From positions 37,482,699-37,546,698 of the forward strand of contig JASWHV010000013.1 in the NCBI GenBank assembly GCA_030760725.1: a stretch of DNA of 64,000 bases. Direction: 5' to 3'. The position numbers and the translations under genes are program-made. Below, one piece after another: positions 21,108-31,798 of this stretch (within the stretch, counting starts at the first letter, position 1; each line of letters starts with the position of its first letter). The notes beneath the pieces are model-generated. The model searched no databases and had not been told where the DNA came from. It was given only the letters and a program-made list of their open reading frames with translations. This DNA is from Neostapfia colusana. Taxonomy: Eukaryota; Streptophyta; Magnoliopsida; Poales; Poaceae.

Positions 21108-23485
21108 TGGAGCCTCCGGAGCTCATCACTGAGGAGGTAACAAGTTCTAGGGACGGTTTTTGGATTCTGTACGCGTAGAAATACCGGAACATAAGCCGAC
21201 CTGAATTCCACAATGATACCGCACCAAATCAACTAAAGATAAGTTGTAGGATTCGACGACAAATTTGAACAGGACTCTTATTCGGGATACAATCAGATTA
21301 GAACTCTTCTCTTCCCGATTATAAATAGAACCCAGAACCTCTGGCCGAAACCACAAACTTCTTTTCCAACTCTTGAGCCGACGACTTAGAGGCCTAGTCC
21401 CCAACCCGCCGAGTAAACCATCACCGGAGTGCAGCAAGGAAGATCGCTGGAGGAAAGCCCAACAATCTGAGGAGGACCTCGAGACCGAGAAGAACGTAAG
21501 GTAGGTCTCCAATACCACCTTACGACATCGTTGTGTTTTCTTTGCATCTGTTCTTTGATTCCTTTTGAACAGAAGCTTTCTTGTGGACAGATCACTTGTT
21601 GATCGGGTTGATCTAAAGACAAGGTCATCGCCACGTCAACATTTGATCCGAACACCTCTGTGCATCATAAAACCCATGCAAAGCCATGCAAGAACACGTA
21701 CAAACCAATCTAATAAAACTAATCATAGGATAGCATGCATATGCATCGTCGCATCTAGTTTAAGGTTTGTGTATGATATTGATTGCTGTGAATCTTATAT
21801 GCACGTGATCCTACATAGCAGGACAAGCTCAGGGAGCTGTCTACGACGAACTGCAGGAACAAGGTTTTGAAATCCAAGAACAACCGGAACCGCAAGAACA
21901 AGGCAAGTGCTCCTTGACCATATTGATCCTATGTTTTGGGTAAAACTGTTTTGTTTTGCGAAAAGGTGTGTGTGCTGAGTCAAACATGATGGGAAACCCT
22001 TTTTATAGGAGTTTACTAGTTTTGAGTAAACCACCCTTGTAGCCTGGGAAGTTTATGAGTCGGGTATGGTTTTTGCTTTTATGCTTCGCTGGGTCCATGG
22101 GATTGGGAAGCGGGATAGATGTGTCTAGCTAACTGCACTCGTAATGATAATGAGAAACTGATGATGTTAATGAACATGGATGGGAGGGAGATCTAGGCAA
22201 GCCTGGGTTTGTGAATGAGGTAGCATGAGATGGTGGTTTACTTGCCGTAGATCTAAGGACCGGTTCATGCATGCACATGCCAGGATAACAGTGCCACCAC
22301 AAGGCCAAGTATGGGTGCGGCTTAGCTTAGTAATTAGGTAAGTTGCTAGATTGTTATGGACTTTGGAAGGCGCGGGGAATGGGAGTCGAGTGAGGACTGC
22401 CCTTGGAACTTTATGGCACAAGAGGGGGCCCGTGGGTGGGAGAATTGGAGATTCTAGCCTGCCGGTGAAACCTTAGTGAGTCCATACATCTAGTAGCCCC
22501 TTTGTAAAGGCTATTTTGTGATCTCTTGACTATACACCGACGGTTGTGTACTGGTATAATGGAGGTTCTGCAGTCGCCGACGGGTAACAAAATCACAAAC
22601 TTGTGGGTAAAGAGGTGCAAACTCTGCAGGGTTCTTAAAACTATCATGATAGCCGAGCTTACGGTCACGAGCGCCTGGCCAACTGCCATGATTAGTTGGG
22701 ATGATTATTGGGATGTTTTTTGGTTATGGTTATTGATTATGGTTATGGTCTGGTTTTGGGACTGTTGAGTCCGGGTGACAAGATGGTTGCATGACTGTTG
22801 AGTCATGGCAACGAGATTGGTCTCGGTGTGAGACGAAGTTGTTTATGAGATAAGATGGTAGCGAATACGAGAAGGTATTCGTGAGATGGTAGCGAATACG
22901 AGGAGGTATTCGTGAGCAAAAATGAAGTTGGTTAATGTTCGGGTGGAACATGGAAAGTGATGGAGGTATGTTGGTAATTTAATACATGCTGGGATTACAT
23001 TCATCTAATGTTAAGTTGATGTTTTATCATGGTTTTATAAATCTGCTTTTCTGCAAACGAGCCTTTTTATACCTACCTTTTTATGAGCTACATATCATGT
23101 TTTCCCGCACTTGCTGAGTACATCATTGTTCTCAAACTTGCATTATTATTATCAGCAGCAGGAGAAGATTACTATGAAGAGCAAGTGGAGCATTAAGGCG
23201 TGTGATCTGTTCTCAACCTTGCCTGTGGGGATGAGATAGAGATGAAGACCTTACTTCTTAGATTTGCTTCCGCATTAGTTAAATTGCTTCCGCAATAGAA
23301 GAAAGACTTCCTCTGTGAGCATGAGTCCATGACTCATGAGATATTGTAATAAACTCTGTTATTCATGGTAATATATAATCTGAATTCAGTTTGTAGAACA
23401 TATGTCTATGTGTGATGAACATCCTGGGCACACATATGCATTAGTTCTTGGTTCCGTGGTTTTTCACAGAATTGAGGGCGTCACA
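21108..23485 (+). repeat. LTR D' (5'-truncated), target of element D
   Basis: Homologous along its length to 18717-21107 of LTR D but clearly diverged by eye (denser differences in the first 200 bp). It ends GAGGGCGTCACA at 23485 and is followed by T1 gag. The clean junction with LTR D at 21107/21108 fits element D having inserted into the LTR of an older relative. The start (tggag) is the expected target duplication. A TATA box lies near 21320. Confidence 0.8.
21822..23196 (+). CDS. LTR micro-gene, exons 2-3, in LTR D'
   Basis: Exon 2 is 21822-21902 (81 nt) with AG|GCAAGTGC after it. Exon 3 is 23156-23196 and ends TAA where LTR D has TAG. Between D and D' the peptide keeps GAVYDELQ, PEPQEQ and YYE(D/E)QVEH despite synonymous-type base changes (for example TACTAC against TACTAT). 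The first exon has a one-base deletion relative to D, so this copy is probably not translatable as a whole. Confidence 0.45.
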
Positions 23486-25595
23486 AGCAGGATGTGCAGC
23501 CCTGGCGCCACACCTTCGCTTCGCGAAGTGGCCACGCAAGTTCCGGCTGCACCTGCCCGAGAAGTACGACGACAGCGTCAACCCGGCGGAGTTCCTCCAG
23601 ATCTACTCCACCGCCATCCTTGCTGCAGGAGGGGACGAGGGCGTCATGGCCAACTACTTCCCCGTCGCCTTGACCGGCCCAGCAAGGTCTTGGCTCATGA
23701 ATCTCCCCCAGGGTTCCACAACCTCCTGGGGAGAGCTCTGCCGACAGTTCACTGCAAACTTCGGCAGCTCCTACACCCGGCCTGGCACGGAGCTCGACCT
23801 CCACGCCATCCAACAACAGCCTGAAGAGACGCTGCGCTCCTTTATCCAGCGGTTCTCCCAGGTACGGAACACCATCCCGCATATCCAAAATGCTTCAGTG
23901 GTGGTGGCGTTCCGGCAGGGTGTACGGGATACGAAGGTGCTCGAGAAGCTCGCAACCAGAGAGGTTCGCGACGTCTCAGAGCTCTTCAGCCTGGTGGACA
24001 AGTGCGCCAGGGCAGCAGAAGGGCGGAACTGGCACTCACAACCGGCCTCCGAATCAGGAGGACAGCCCGGATCTGGCGCTTCTTCCTATGGAAGCAGCAA
24101 GAAGATCAAGAACCGGGGCGGTGGCAAGATGAAACCACCAACCGCAGCTCCCGTTGCTGCAGCAGCAGCACCCAGTGGAGCTCGGGGGCCACGCCCCGAC
24201 AAGAGGCAGCGACAGTCACCAGCTCCAGATGGTGACCAAGGCGAGCCGTGCCCCGTGCACAACACCAGCAGCCATACAGATGCTGAGTGCTGGGAGATTC
24301 AGAACCTCGCGGAGCGCTTCCACAAGGGAAAGCAACCGCGTGCTGATGCTCCTCCCTTCCGTCAAAGGGAGGGCAAGCAGAAGGTCGACCCAAGACAACG
24401 TCGACCACCAAGTGGAGTTCCAGGAGCCTCAGCACGCCGTGAAGGCGGTGCGCAACCATGAGGACTCCAGCTCCAGCGATGCCGAGCGCCAGAAGACGCT
24501 CTACGTCATCTACGGCGGGTCTGCTGACCCCTCGTCCCGAAGCGCGGTTAAGACTCTGCGCCGAGCGGAAGCATCGGTGGCTCCTCTCCCTAGTGCCGTG
24601 CCGCACTTCAAGTGGATGGGAACACCCATCAGCTTCGATGCCAGCAACTGCCCCAGGAACATGGCTGGGGCCGGCCAACTACCGCTCTTGGTAGCACCCA
24701 CCATCGCCAACTTGAGGATGTACCACGTTCTGGTAGATGGTGGGGCTGGGCTGAACCTCATCAGCCGTGCAGCTTTCCAGAAGCTGCAGATCCTGATGGC
24801 CAAGCTCACCCCATCGAGCCCGTTCTCAGGGGTAGGGCCGGGACAAGTCGTTCCCTACGGCAACATCAGCCTTCCGGTGACCTTTGGGGCACCGGACAGC
24901 TATCGGACAGAGTACATTCTGTTCAACGTGGCGGAGATCGACCTCCTCTTCAACGCCATAATCGGCAGGCCAGCCCTGTACCGGTTCATGGCAGTATCCC
25001 ACTACGGCTACCTTGTCCTGAAGATGCCTACACCAACAGCCGTCCTCAAGATTCGTGGAGACCGCACTGCTGCAGTGTCAGCCTTGGAGAAGCTCCAAGC
25101 ACTTGCAACATCTCGAGCACCAGCCTCTGGTAGTGCAGAACCGGGCCGGCTCCACCCGAGTGCACGCCACCGTGCCTCTACCACAGCACCCCGCGTGCAA
25201 CCCCTCGACGAGGGCGACGTCCCCCTGAAGGTCGTCCAAGTCGGCGCCGATGCTGCCCAGACCACCCGGGTAGCCGGGGGCCTGGACAGCAAATAGGAAG
25301 GCGCGCTCATCACCTTCCTCCGGCACAACGTTGAAGTGTTTGCATGGCAGCCGTCGCAGATGCCGGGGATCCCTAGGGAGGTGATCGAGCACCATCTGAA
25401 GATCTTCCCTGACGACCGGCCAGTCCAACAGAAGCCTCGCAAGCAGTCCATCGAGCGGCAGAACTTCATCCGAGAAGAAATCAAGAAGCTGCTGGAAGCT
25501 GGCTTCATACGGGAAGTCCACCACCCCCGGTGGTTGGTGAACCCCGTCGTCGTCCCGAATGTCGGCGGGAAGCTCCGGATATGCATCGACTACAC
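23486..25595 (+). pseudogene. gag-pol: Tat-lineage element T1 gag-protease-RT, truncated by T2
   Basis: Gag of the Tat type spans 23486-24400 with RFAKWPRKFRLHLPEKYDD, FLQIYSTAIL and SWLMNLPQG. A frameshift near 24400 changes to the pol frame. The protease region has VLVDGGAGLNLIS (about 24735), a DGG-type active site rather than DSG, then NAIIGRPAL. A TAG at 25294-25296 interrupts the link to RT. RT starts with VFAWQPSQMPGIPREVIEHH and stops being homologous right after RICIDYT, where T2's LTR begins. Both ends are cut by other insertions, so T1 is the outermost host of the whole nest. Its remainder must lie outside the window. Confidence 0.85.
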
Positions 25596-25896
25596 TGTCG
25601 AAGTGTGTAGTCGACACTTCCCCCGGACCTGCTCTGGGCAGCCCGTGGAGGTTCTTTTTCGGAGGGGCTAGACACTTGCAGAGAGCTTCAGCGTTAGGGA
25701 CGAGTGAGGGAGAAGCTTGACACGGCGAGTTTTACGTGGTTCAGGCCGCCGGAGCGTAAAACCCTACGTCCACGGTGAGCAGAGGTGCTCGCTGTATTAC
25801 TTGCTGCTCAGGTCCGGAGTCCTGAGCTTGAGGGTGAGTGATGTCTAGAGTGCGAGTTCACAGAGTTCGAACCCCTGCTAACGTTGCCTACCCGAG

Positions 25897-25906
25897 CCTT
25901 TTATAG
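25897..25906 (-). promoter_or_regulatory. TATA box of the T2 LTR
   Basis: CTATAAAAGG on the minus strand, about 300 bp before the LTR end and 400 bp downstream (in element orientation) of the ACGTG array. It is the likely core promoter of T2-type elements. Confidence 0.6.
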
Positions 25907-26289
25907 TCCAAGGCCCGAGTGGCTTACAAGGTGGGCCCGGGACCCGACAGGTGGTCCCGGGGAGATTGCCTGCCGACTACCATATCTGCAGTTATGCCGG
26001 TAGTTGTCTCTGGCGAAGGTTTCCGAGTCTTCGTTCTGCCGTCCTGCCCATGCCGCAAGCTAGTCGTAGTGGTTCATGATGGCAGGGGCGGCAGGGGATG
26101 TCTTGTTGCTGTGTTTATTAGCGGGCAGGCTCTGACATAGCGCGCCAGTCTGCGATGTGACTGGGCGCAACGACACCTGACAGTGGCCTGCTCCGCGTCT
26201 CCGCATCTTGGGAAGGCGCGGGCCTTGAATACCTTGTACGGGCAAGTATGGCATGTCTTTACGCCCGCTGCCTACTGCGCGGGGGCAGG

Positions 26290-26640
26290 CAGCGTTGTTC
26301 TGCTGGCCACGTGGCGGGCCCGGAGCTCTCCTCTGAGAAGAGGTAGGTCCGGCCCCACGGGACATGTGGAGCCTTCGGAGCTCTCCCCACGGAGGGGGAG
26401 GTCCAGCTTCTGCTGGCCACGTGGCGGGCCCGGAGCTCTCCTCTGAGGAGAGGGAGGCCCGGCCCCGTGGGACACGTGGAGCCTTCGGAGCTCTCCCCAC
26501 GGAGGGGGGAGGTCCGGCTCAGTTGGCCACATGGCGAGTCCGGAGCTCTCTTCTAAGGAGAGGGAGGTCCGGCCCCACTGGACACGTGGCGCCTTCGGAG
26601 CTCCCACTGTGGAGAAGGGCGAGGTCCTTAGGCATTTCCC
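26290..26640. repeat. Tandem ACGTG-hairpin array in the T2 LTR upstream region
   Basis: Six units of about 54-58 bp alternate between two subtypes: GGCCACGTGGCGGGCCCGGAG and a CACGTGGAGCCTTCGGAGCTC type, each followed by a purine-rich block and GAGGTCCGGC. The CCGGAGCTC/GAGGTCCGG arms are partly self-complementary. The module matches that in LTR D (18200-18765) and at 43390-43640. Confidence 0.8.
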
Positions 26641-27062
26641 CCTGTGCGCGACGGTACCCCGTATCGAGGGTACCGACAGTGGCCCCCGGGCCCATCTCAG
26701 GGGAGATAGCGAGCCCGAGGTGGGGCCTCCGTCTCTTCTGTTCCGCGCATTTTCTCTAAGTCCCGCATTGACCGTTGCCGGAGCACAAACAGTCGCGGGG
26801 TCGTGGGAGCGTGCGCCCACTTGATGGTAGCTTTTACTGCGGCAGTTCCCAAGGCTGCCACTTCTGCACGTTGTGGCGCTTTTTTCGGGAACCGCAGAAG
26901 CGCCTTGCCGGCTCGTCTCCTTGGGAGACTGACTTCTTGGCCCACCGCTTCAGCTGGACGACTTGGGTCCACATGTCATCGGCGCTTGGTCTTGAAGCCG
27001 AAGCGGTTGCCCATGCGGCGTATTCGAAGAGTTTTGATTCGCTTTGAAACGCACCTGGGAAG

Positions 27063-27073
27063 TTTTAAAAGGG
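27063..27073 (+). promoter_or_regulatory. Candidate TATA element of the T2 antisense ORF
   Basis: AGTTTTAAAAGG on the plus strand lies about 110 bp upstream of the antisense ORF's ATG at 27176, a plausible core-promoter distance. It could equally be incidental AT-rich sequence. Confidence 0.35.
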
Positions 27074-27175
27074 GATCTTACCCGCATCGCGGCTTCCCCT
27101 TCGCACTTCCCAGCGCTTGCACCTTCCTTGAACTCTTGCGTCTTTGTCTTCCCTGTCCTTGAGCTCTCACCTGCC

Positions 27176-27943
27176 ATGGCTTCCAACCCGCCTCCATAGA
27201 AGAAGCGCGCTTGATCTCCTCCGGTGGCGGCGTCTGTGTCGAATCAGGGAACCAGGCCGCCTGCACGGCCTGCTCCTGGAAATGGCGCTCCGTCCGGTGG
27301 CGACCCTAAGAGGTCTCGGGCTCATCATCCCGACGGGACTCCTCTTGAGCGACGACAGGCTGAAGGTTCCCGGGCGTCGCGTCCTCCCTCCTCAGGCGGT
27401 GGAGTGTCCAAGGAAACTGCTGATGCGTTGAGGAAGGCTTCAGGCAGTGGAGTCTCCAAGGAAACTGATGACGCGGCGAGGAGGGCTTCAGGCGGCGGAG
27501 TCTCCAAGGAGACTGCTGATGTGTCGAGGGGAGCTTCAGGAGCATCCCCTGCTCCGTCAGTCCAGGTGACTGCGGAGCGGCCGTCGGTGGCGACGGCGGG
27601 CTCTAGTGGTTCTACCCCGGCTCGGAAGCCGGGGTTCAGAGCCCGTTGGAGTGCTCGCGTTTCTTGGTCGTCCCCGACTGATGGGGAGTCTGCGCCACAG
27701 CGCTCAGAAGCCGAGACGGTTGTCGCGGCCCCCAAGCCAGCGCAGGTTCCTCCTGTACCTGGCGGCCCAGCTTCTGTGGCAGTGTCGACCCCCCCCCCCC
27801 ACTCATCCTCCTCCACCGCCTCAGGAGCCAGCTGCTGGTGAGGGTTCGGCGGGTCCGGCTGTCGAAGTCCCGTCGCCGGCTTCTCCTGACCGGCATCTCA
27901 TCCCGGTTGCCGGTTCGTCGTCTTCTCTTGAAGACGACGTAAT
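27176..27943 (+). pseudogene. T2 antisense accessory ORF, 5' half (interrupted by C1)
   Basis: Runs opposite to T2's pol. ATG at 27176 opens a frame with TAG at codon 8 and a nearby TGA, then a long open stretch. The protein is Pro/Ser/Gly-rich and includes three near-tandem 16-residue units of the type GVSKETADALRKASGSG (about 27397-27540). A C12 homopolymer at 27789-27800 marks a frame change, after which the frame continues to SSSSLEDDV at the C1 insertion. Antisense ORFs between pol and the 3' LTR are known for Tat-type plant elements. The protein's role is unknown. Confidence 0.7.
27939..27943. other. Left target-site duplication of C1
   Basis: gtaat precedes the LTR start at 27944, and gtgat follows the right LTR at 42078-42082 (four of five bases match). 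The interrupted antisense ORF rejoins in frame if one copy is removed. Confidence 0.65.
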
Positions 27944-30900
27944 TGTAAAAGCTCAAGAAAAGGGATTTGCAAAAAGTTTTCTTCACCTCACAACATCACA
28001 GTTGTCATTGTGGATATCTTAGGAAATATTGTGAAGAGCAAGTAACCCCCATCAAAAGAGTGATTAGAGGGGAAAGACTTCATTTTCACAAAGGCGGATT
28101 TGTACACATGAACATGAGAGGTTGAGGTCACCCCTAGAACTTAAAAAGTCTTGGGAAGGTTCAGGCCAAATTTCATGTAAATTCAACACTTTTTGAGGCA
28201 CTTTTGGAGGTATTTGAAAAAGAGGCCAATTTGAATGTAAATTCAAATTGCAGCAGCTTTCACACCTCAAATTCAAAAGTTAGCTTCATATTCAAACACA
28301 GCACATTTTTCTGAGTAAGCCCACCAATTTTCATCCTCATTGGAGTTCATCTTGTCAAGAGCTAAATTTGCAAGAATTCAAAACTGAATTTGAATTTCAG
28401 TTTAAACATGCAGCAAATTTAGCCAAACACAGTTCCAATTTGAGAATTCAAATTTAAACCAAGACTTGGGGGCTAAGTCTCCCATTCAATGTTCAGTAGC
28501 TGGGATATTTACAAAAGAAAGGGGGAGAAAGAATTAGAGGGGAGAAGAGGGCCCACTGGTCAGCCACCGAGGGATCAAACCGACTCAGGCACGAGGTCGA
28601 ACACCCCTACGGGTGACAGCGCACGGGGTCGACCCCGTCCCAACGCGGCCACCACACAGTGAAAGCGCGGAGTCACCACGCCAGCGCGACACCTGCTCGG
28701 CTGTTTTGACGGTGCCCCGGCTGCCCCAGCGTTCCCCCATCCACAATCGCCTCCGCGCGCAAACTTGTTCCTCGCCGCTCTCTGGTTGCCGGCGTCCGAG
28801 CAACCCAGGCACTCTCATGCCCGACGAGCAACACAAGAAAGAACCGCCTCGAGGTACTGATCACCACCGTACTGATCTCGCCCTCTCTCTCGCACAGTCG
28901 GCAAAGAATTTGGGGGATTAGTGTGTCGGGGTGTTTAGAACCGAACCATGCGAAATCCAGAAATTCGCAGCAAGTAATCCACCACTCCTTAGGCCGAACT
29001 AAAGACATGATCTAGACTCGCCCACGCGTCTCTGAGATCAGAAATCGTCGAGTTTCATCGAGTATGGACGATGTTCTTCGAGCTTTTTGCATTGGCGCCG
29101 ATTTCCGGTCTAGGTCACCGGTGAGGTCGTAGTTGCAGTTGTTTTCACAGAGATCGGTGCCCATATCCATCATCAGCGGGTGTCAGCGGAGCTCCCCGAG
29201 CAAACCACATCGAAAAAGATGCAGGGAATGCTGACTTTGACGTTGCCGGTGAGCTCCCGGCCGCTGTTGCCGGCGGGAGCACTGTTCCGACCGTTGTCGA
29301 GCTCCGGTGAGGGCACCAGCGTGTTCTCCGAGTCGAGTTAGGCACAGGCGGCAAGTTCCGTCGAAGTTCGGGCAGTGAAACGCCTGGCGGCGAGCGCTCC
29401 GGCGAGGCGCCGCCACGGGAGCTGCGGTAGAGCGCGAGGTAGACGAAGGGGGGCCGGGCCCACCGGTCAGCCTCTGATCTCGCGCGGGGATCAGTTTGGG
29501 GCCGGGATTCGGTGCGGCAGCGCGGGTAAAACCCTGTGGGCCGCGGTGTGGCCGCATTCTGAGTGGGCCGGCTCGAGGAGTGGGACCCACCCACAGTATT
29601 TAAACATTTTTCGAATTTCCAGTTTTAGTTCAAACTTCAAATGCATAGAACTTTGGCTAGGAAACTCCAAACTCGATGAACCAAATTTTGCTGAACTCAG
29701 AATTCTGAGTACTTTCCAGAAATACCAAATTCAGCTCATGAAAGTAAATAGTTTTCCAGAATTAAATCCCTAAAATTTAAACTGTTAGGAATTTTATCTG
29801 AAGAACTACTTTATGAAAAAGTCTGAAATTTGGCTGAGAGGTTCCATGGAAGATCCCTGAATCCCAGTAAAATTTTCAGACTCATCCAAGTTCATTTAGT
29901 TACCCTAAAGGGGTGATTAAGCGAACTGCCCAGAGAAAATAGAAAAATGTACAGAAACATTTTTCAGATTTTCTCAAATCTTAATTAGGGCATAACTTTC
30001 TGTAGAATTCTTCAAATGACATGAAACCAACTCCATTAGAACCATCTTAAAGTCTAGTTTCCATAAAGTAATGGTTGGAGCCATGAAAATCCCTGGAATT
30101 ATTCAGAGGATCAAATATTGACCAAATGGGCTTTTATTTGTACATGGTTCAAATGAACTTTGTTTCAAATGAAACTTGGTCAAGACTCTGGCTAGGACCC
30201 TACCAAGCCACAATAAAAATTTCAGAACCAAAGGGGAGGGCTAGCTAGAGTTATTAGTAGTTAAGTATTCAAGTTTACACATTGCGTTTAAAATTTACAT
30301 GTCGTATTTCATTAAATGTGTAGTCACTGAAGAAGAGACTCCGGAAGTGCTGGACTTCCTCCTTCCGGAAGAAGAGCTAACTATTGACCAGCAGCAACAA
30401 GGCAAGCCCCGGTTTGCATTAACCTTTTATAAGTTTTACTTTGTTTACATGTGTCATATGAAGTGTGAATGTGCATTAGGTATAGGATGGACGGAACCCC
30501 ACTTGCATGACCAGAAATTTTCCATAAGAGTGAGGGTAGTGTCTAAGACCTCGCGTAGACAGGCTATGCTTAATATTTCATAGAACTTCGGTACAAGTCG
30601 AGTAGTTGGAATCTACTCGCGAGATAGGCTTGGGACACACGGGTTCGGTTGAGTGATGTGACATCACTTTAGTAATGATAATGAGACTAGGCAGGGGCTA
30701 GGGCGCAGCAAGAGGGAGTCTTGTGTGCGCAGCCCTGTCCGTGTCGATTGAGGACCGATGCGTGTGCGGCCCATGCTGATCAAGTTTGAACGTACCGAAG
30801 GCATATCGGATATATGGGCCCCGATAAACCGATGTAGCCTAAACCTCCGGGCGTCGAGGCATAACGCACCGATTTATAGGTGTAGGCTGAGGGCAGCAAG

Positions 30901-31783
30901 GTGGAAATCTGCCAACGGGCATAGAGAGATGCTCCGTGTGGGGAACCTCCTGCTCGTTTCGGTGCGACCGTTTCGACGTTTGGGCTGTTCGGTGAAAGGT
31001 GGTCCCGTACGACATCGAGTGAGCGTGCTGTGCAGCTCCACGGGTGGGCGTACGTGACGTGCTCTTTGGGTTTCCCTGCAGGTGTATATCGAGTCGATTC
31101 GCCGTACCTCGCGGTGAAGAGTACCACTTGGTCACTGAGTCTTGACGTAGACTAATGTATGAAATTTGGTGATTCAATACTGCTGATATGATATAACATT
31201 GTATTGCTACATGTTTGCCACCAAATACTGCTTACTAAATTTCAGCTTCTTGAACTGTTAACTTGTTGCTAAAAGTTGAACTAAGGATGAACTTGTAGGC
31301 GAGTCCATTTGTTGCAATATGACTATCCTATGTCATGGTACACCTCATGTAGAGTTTCATGCTTAGGTGAGTTGGTTAAGCCTTGCTGAGCCTTCGTGCT
31401 CACGGTTGCTGCTTGAGTGTTTTTCAGGTGAGGAGCCACCCACGGACTCGGAGTACGAGTCCACCGGCGAGGGTTACCCTCCGTCGGGGACCACGGCTGA
31501 GTGGGAGCCGTACACGCCGCGCTGAGCTGAGCAGTGCAGCTAGTGTGGGTTGCCTTAGGGCTGGGCAACCGACTTTAGCTAAATAGGTGGGCGTGAGTTG
31601 TATAAAAGAAACTTCCGCTGTGTAATAAGGACCTTAGTTTGTAACTGAGAAGTGTACTACTTTGTACATTCAGTTTGTTTTTCCCATGTAATATAATGTG
31701 TTCTTATGACGTGTGCTGTCGGGTGTCGCATCACGCGTCACCACCCTCTGCGATCCTGGATGAGCGGATTCCGGTCCGCCACA
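27944..31783 (+). repeat. 5' LTR of chromovirus C1 (3840 bp)
   Basis: Starts TGTAAAAGCTC and ends GTCCGCCACA, identical in length to the LTR at 38238-42077 and differing from it by scattered substitutions. A GC-rich block at 28560-28900 and 29200-29560 gives spurious open frames on both strands. The LTR holds micro-gene exons 1-3. Confidence 0.92.
29125..31525 (+). CDS. LTR micro-gene in the C1 5' LTR
   Basis: Exon 1 frame 29125-29248 (open for 41 codons, ends FDVA, donor TTGCCG|GTGAGC). Exon 2 is 30324-30401 (78 nt), after AAATGTGTAG| and before |GCAAGCCCC, with EEETPEVLDFLLPEEEL and a QQQQ run. Exon 3 is 31428-31525, after GTTTTTCAG|, ending TGA after AEWEPYTPR. All junctions are phase 1. 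No ATG was found in the exon 1 frame. An alternative unspliced start is ATG 30299, in frame just ahead of exon 2. Confidence 0.5.
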
Positions 31784-31786
31784 GCC

Positions 31787-31798
31787 TGGTATCAGAGC
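31787..31798 (+). other. Primer-binding site of C1 (tRNA-Met type)
   Basis: TGGTATCAGAGC lies three bases after the 5' LTR end CCACA at 31783. Confidence 0.92.

Larger units (their letters stand above)
25596..27060 (-). repeat. 3' LTR of Tat element T2 (minus orientation; outer end firm, inner end approximate)
   Basis: On the minus strand it ends ACACACTTCGACA at 25596, inside T1's RT; the adjacent tacac is the expected target duplication. A minus-strand TATA box CTATAAAAGG lies at 25897-25906. Upstream of that (26290-26640) is an ACGTG-hairpin array. I could not fix the inner boundary: no unambiguous PPT-TG junction is visible between 26700 and 27170. Confidence 0.65.

Noticed and set aside
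22411..22951. Minus-strand frames in LTR D' and the matching ones in LTR D (19722-20216)
   Set aside because: Inside LTRs, not kept intact between D and D', no known domain; the region also has low-complexity TGGTTATGG repeats.
28585..29594. Several 80-150 codon frames on both strands of the C1 LTR (also 38879-39885)
   Set aside because: Overlapping shadows of a GC-rich stretch; stops and frameshifts differ between the two LTRs of the same element. Only the micro-gene first-exon frame on the plus strand is shared with C2 and B.
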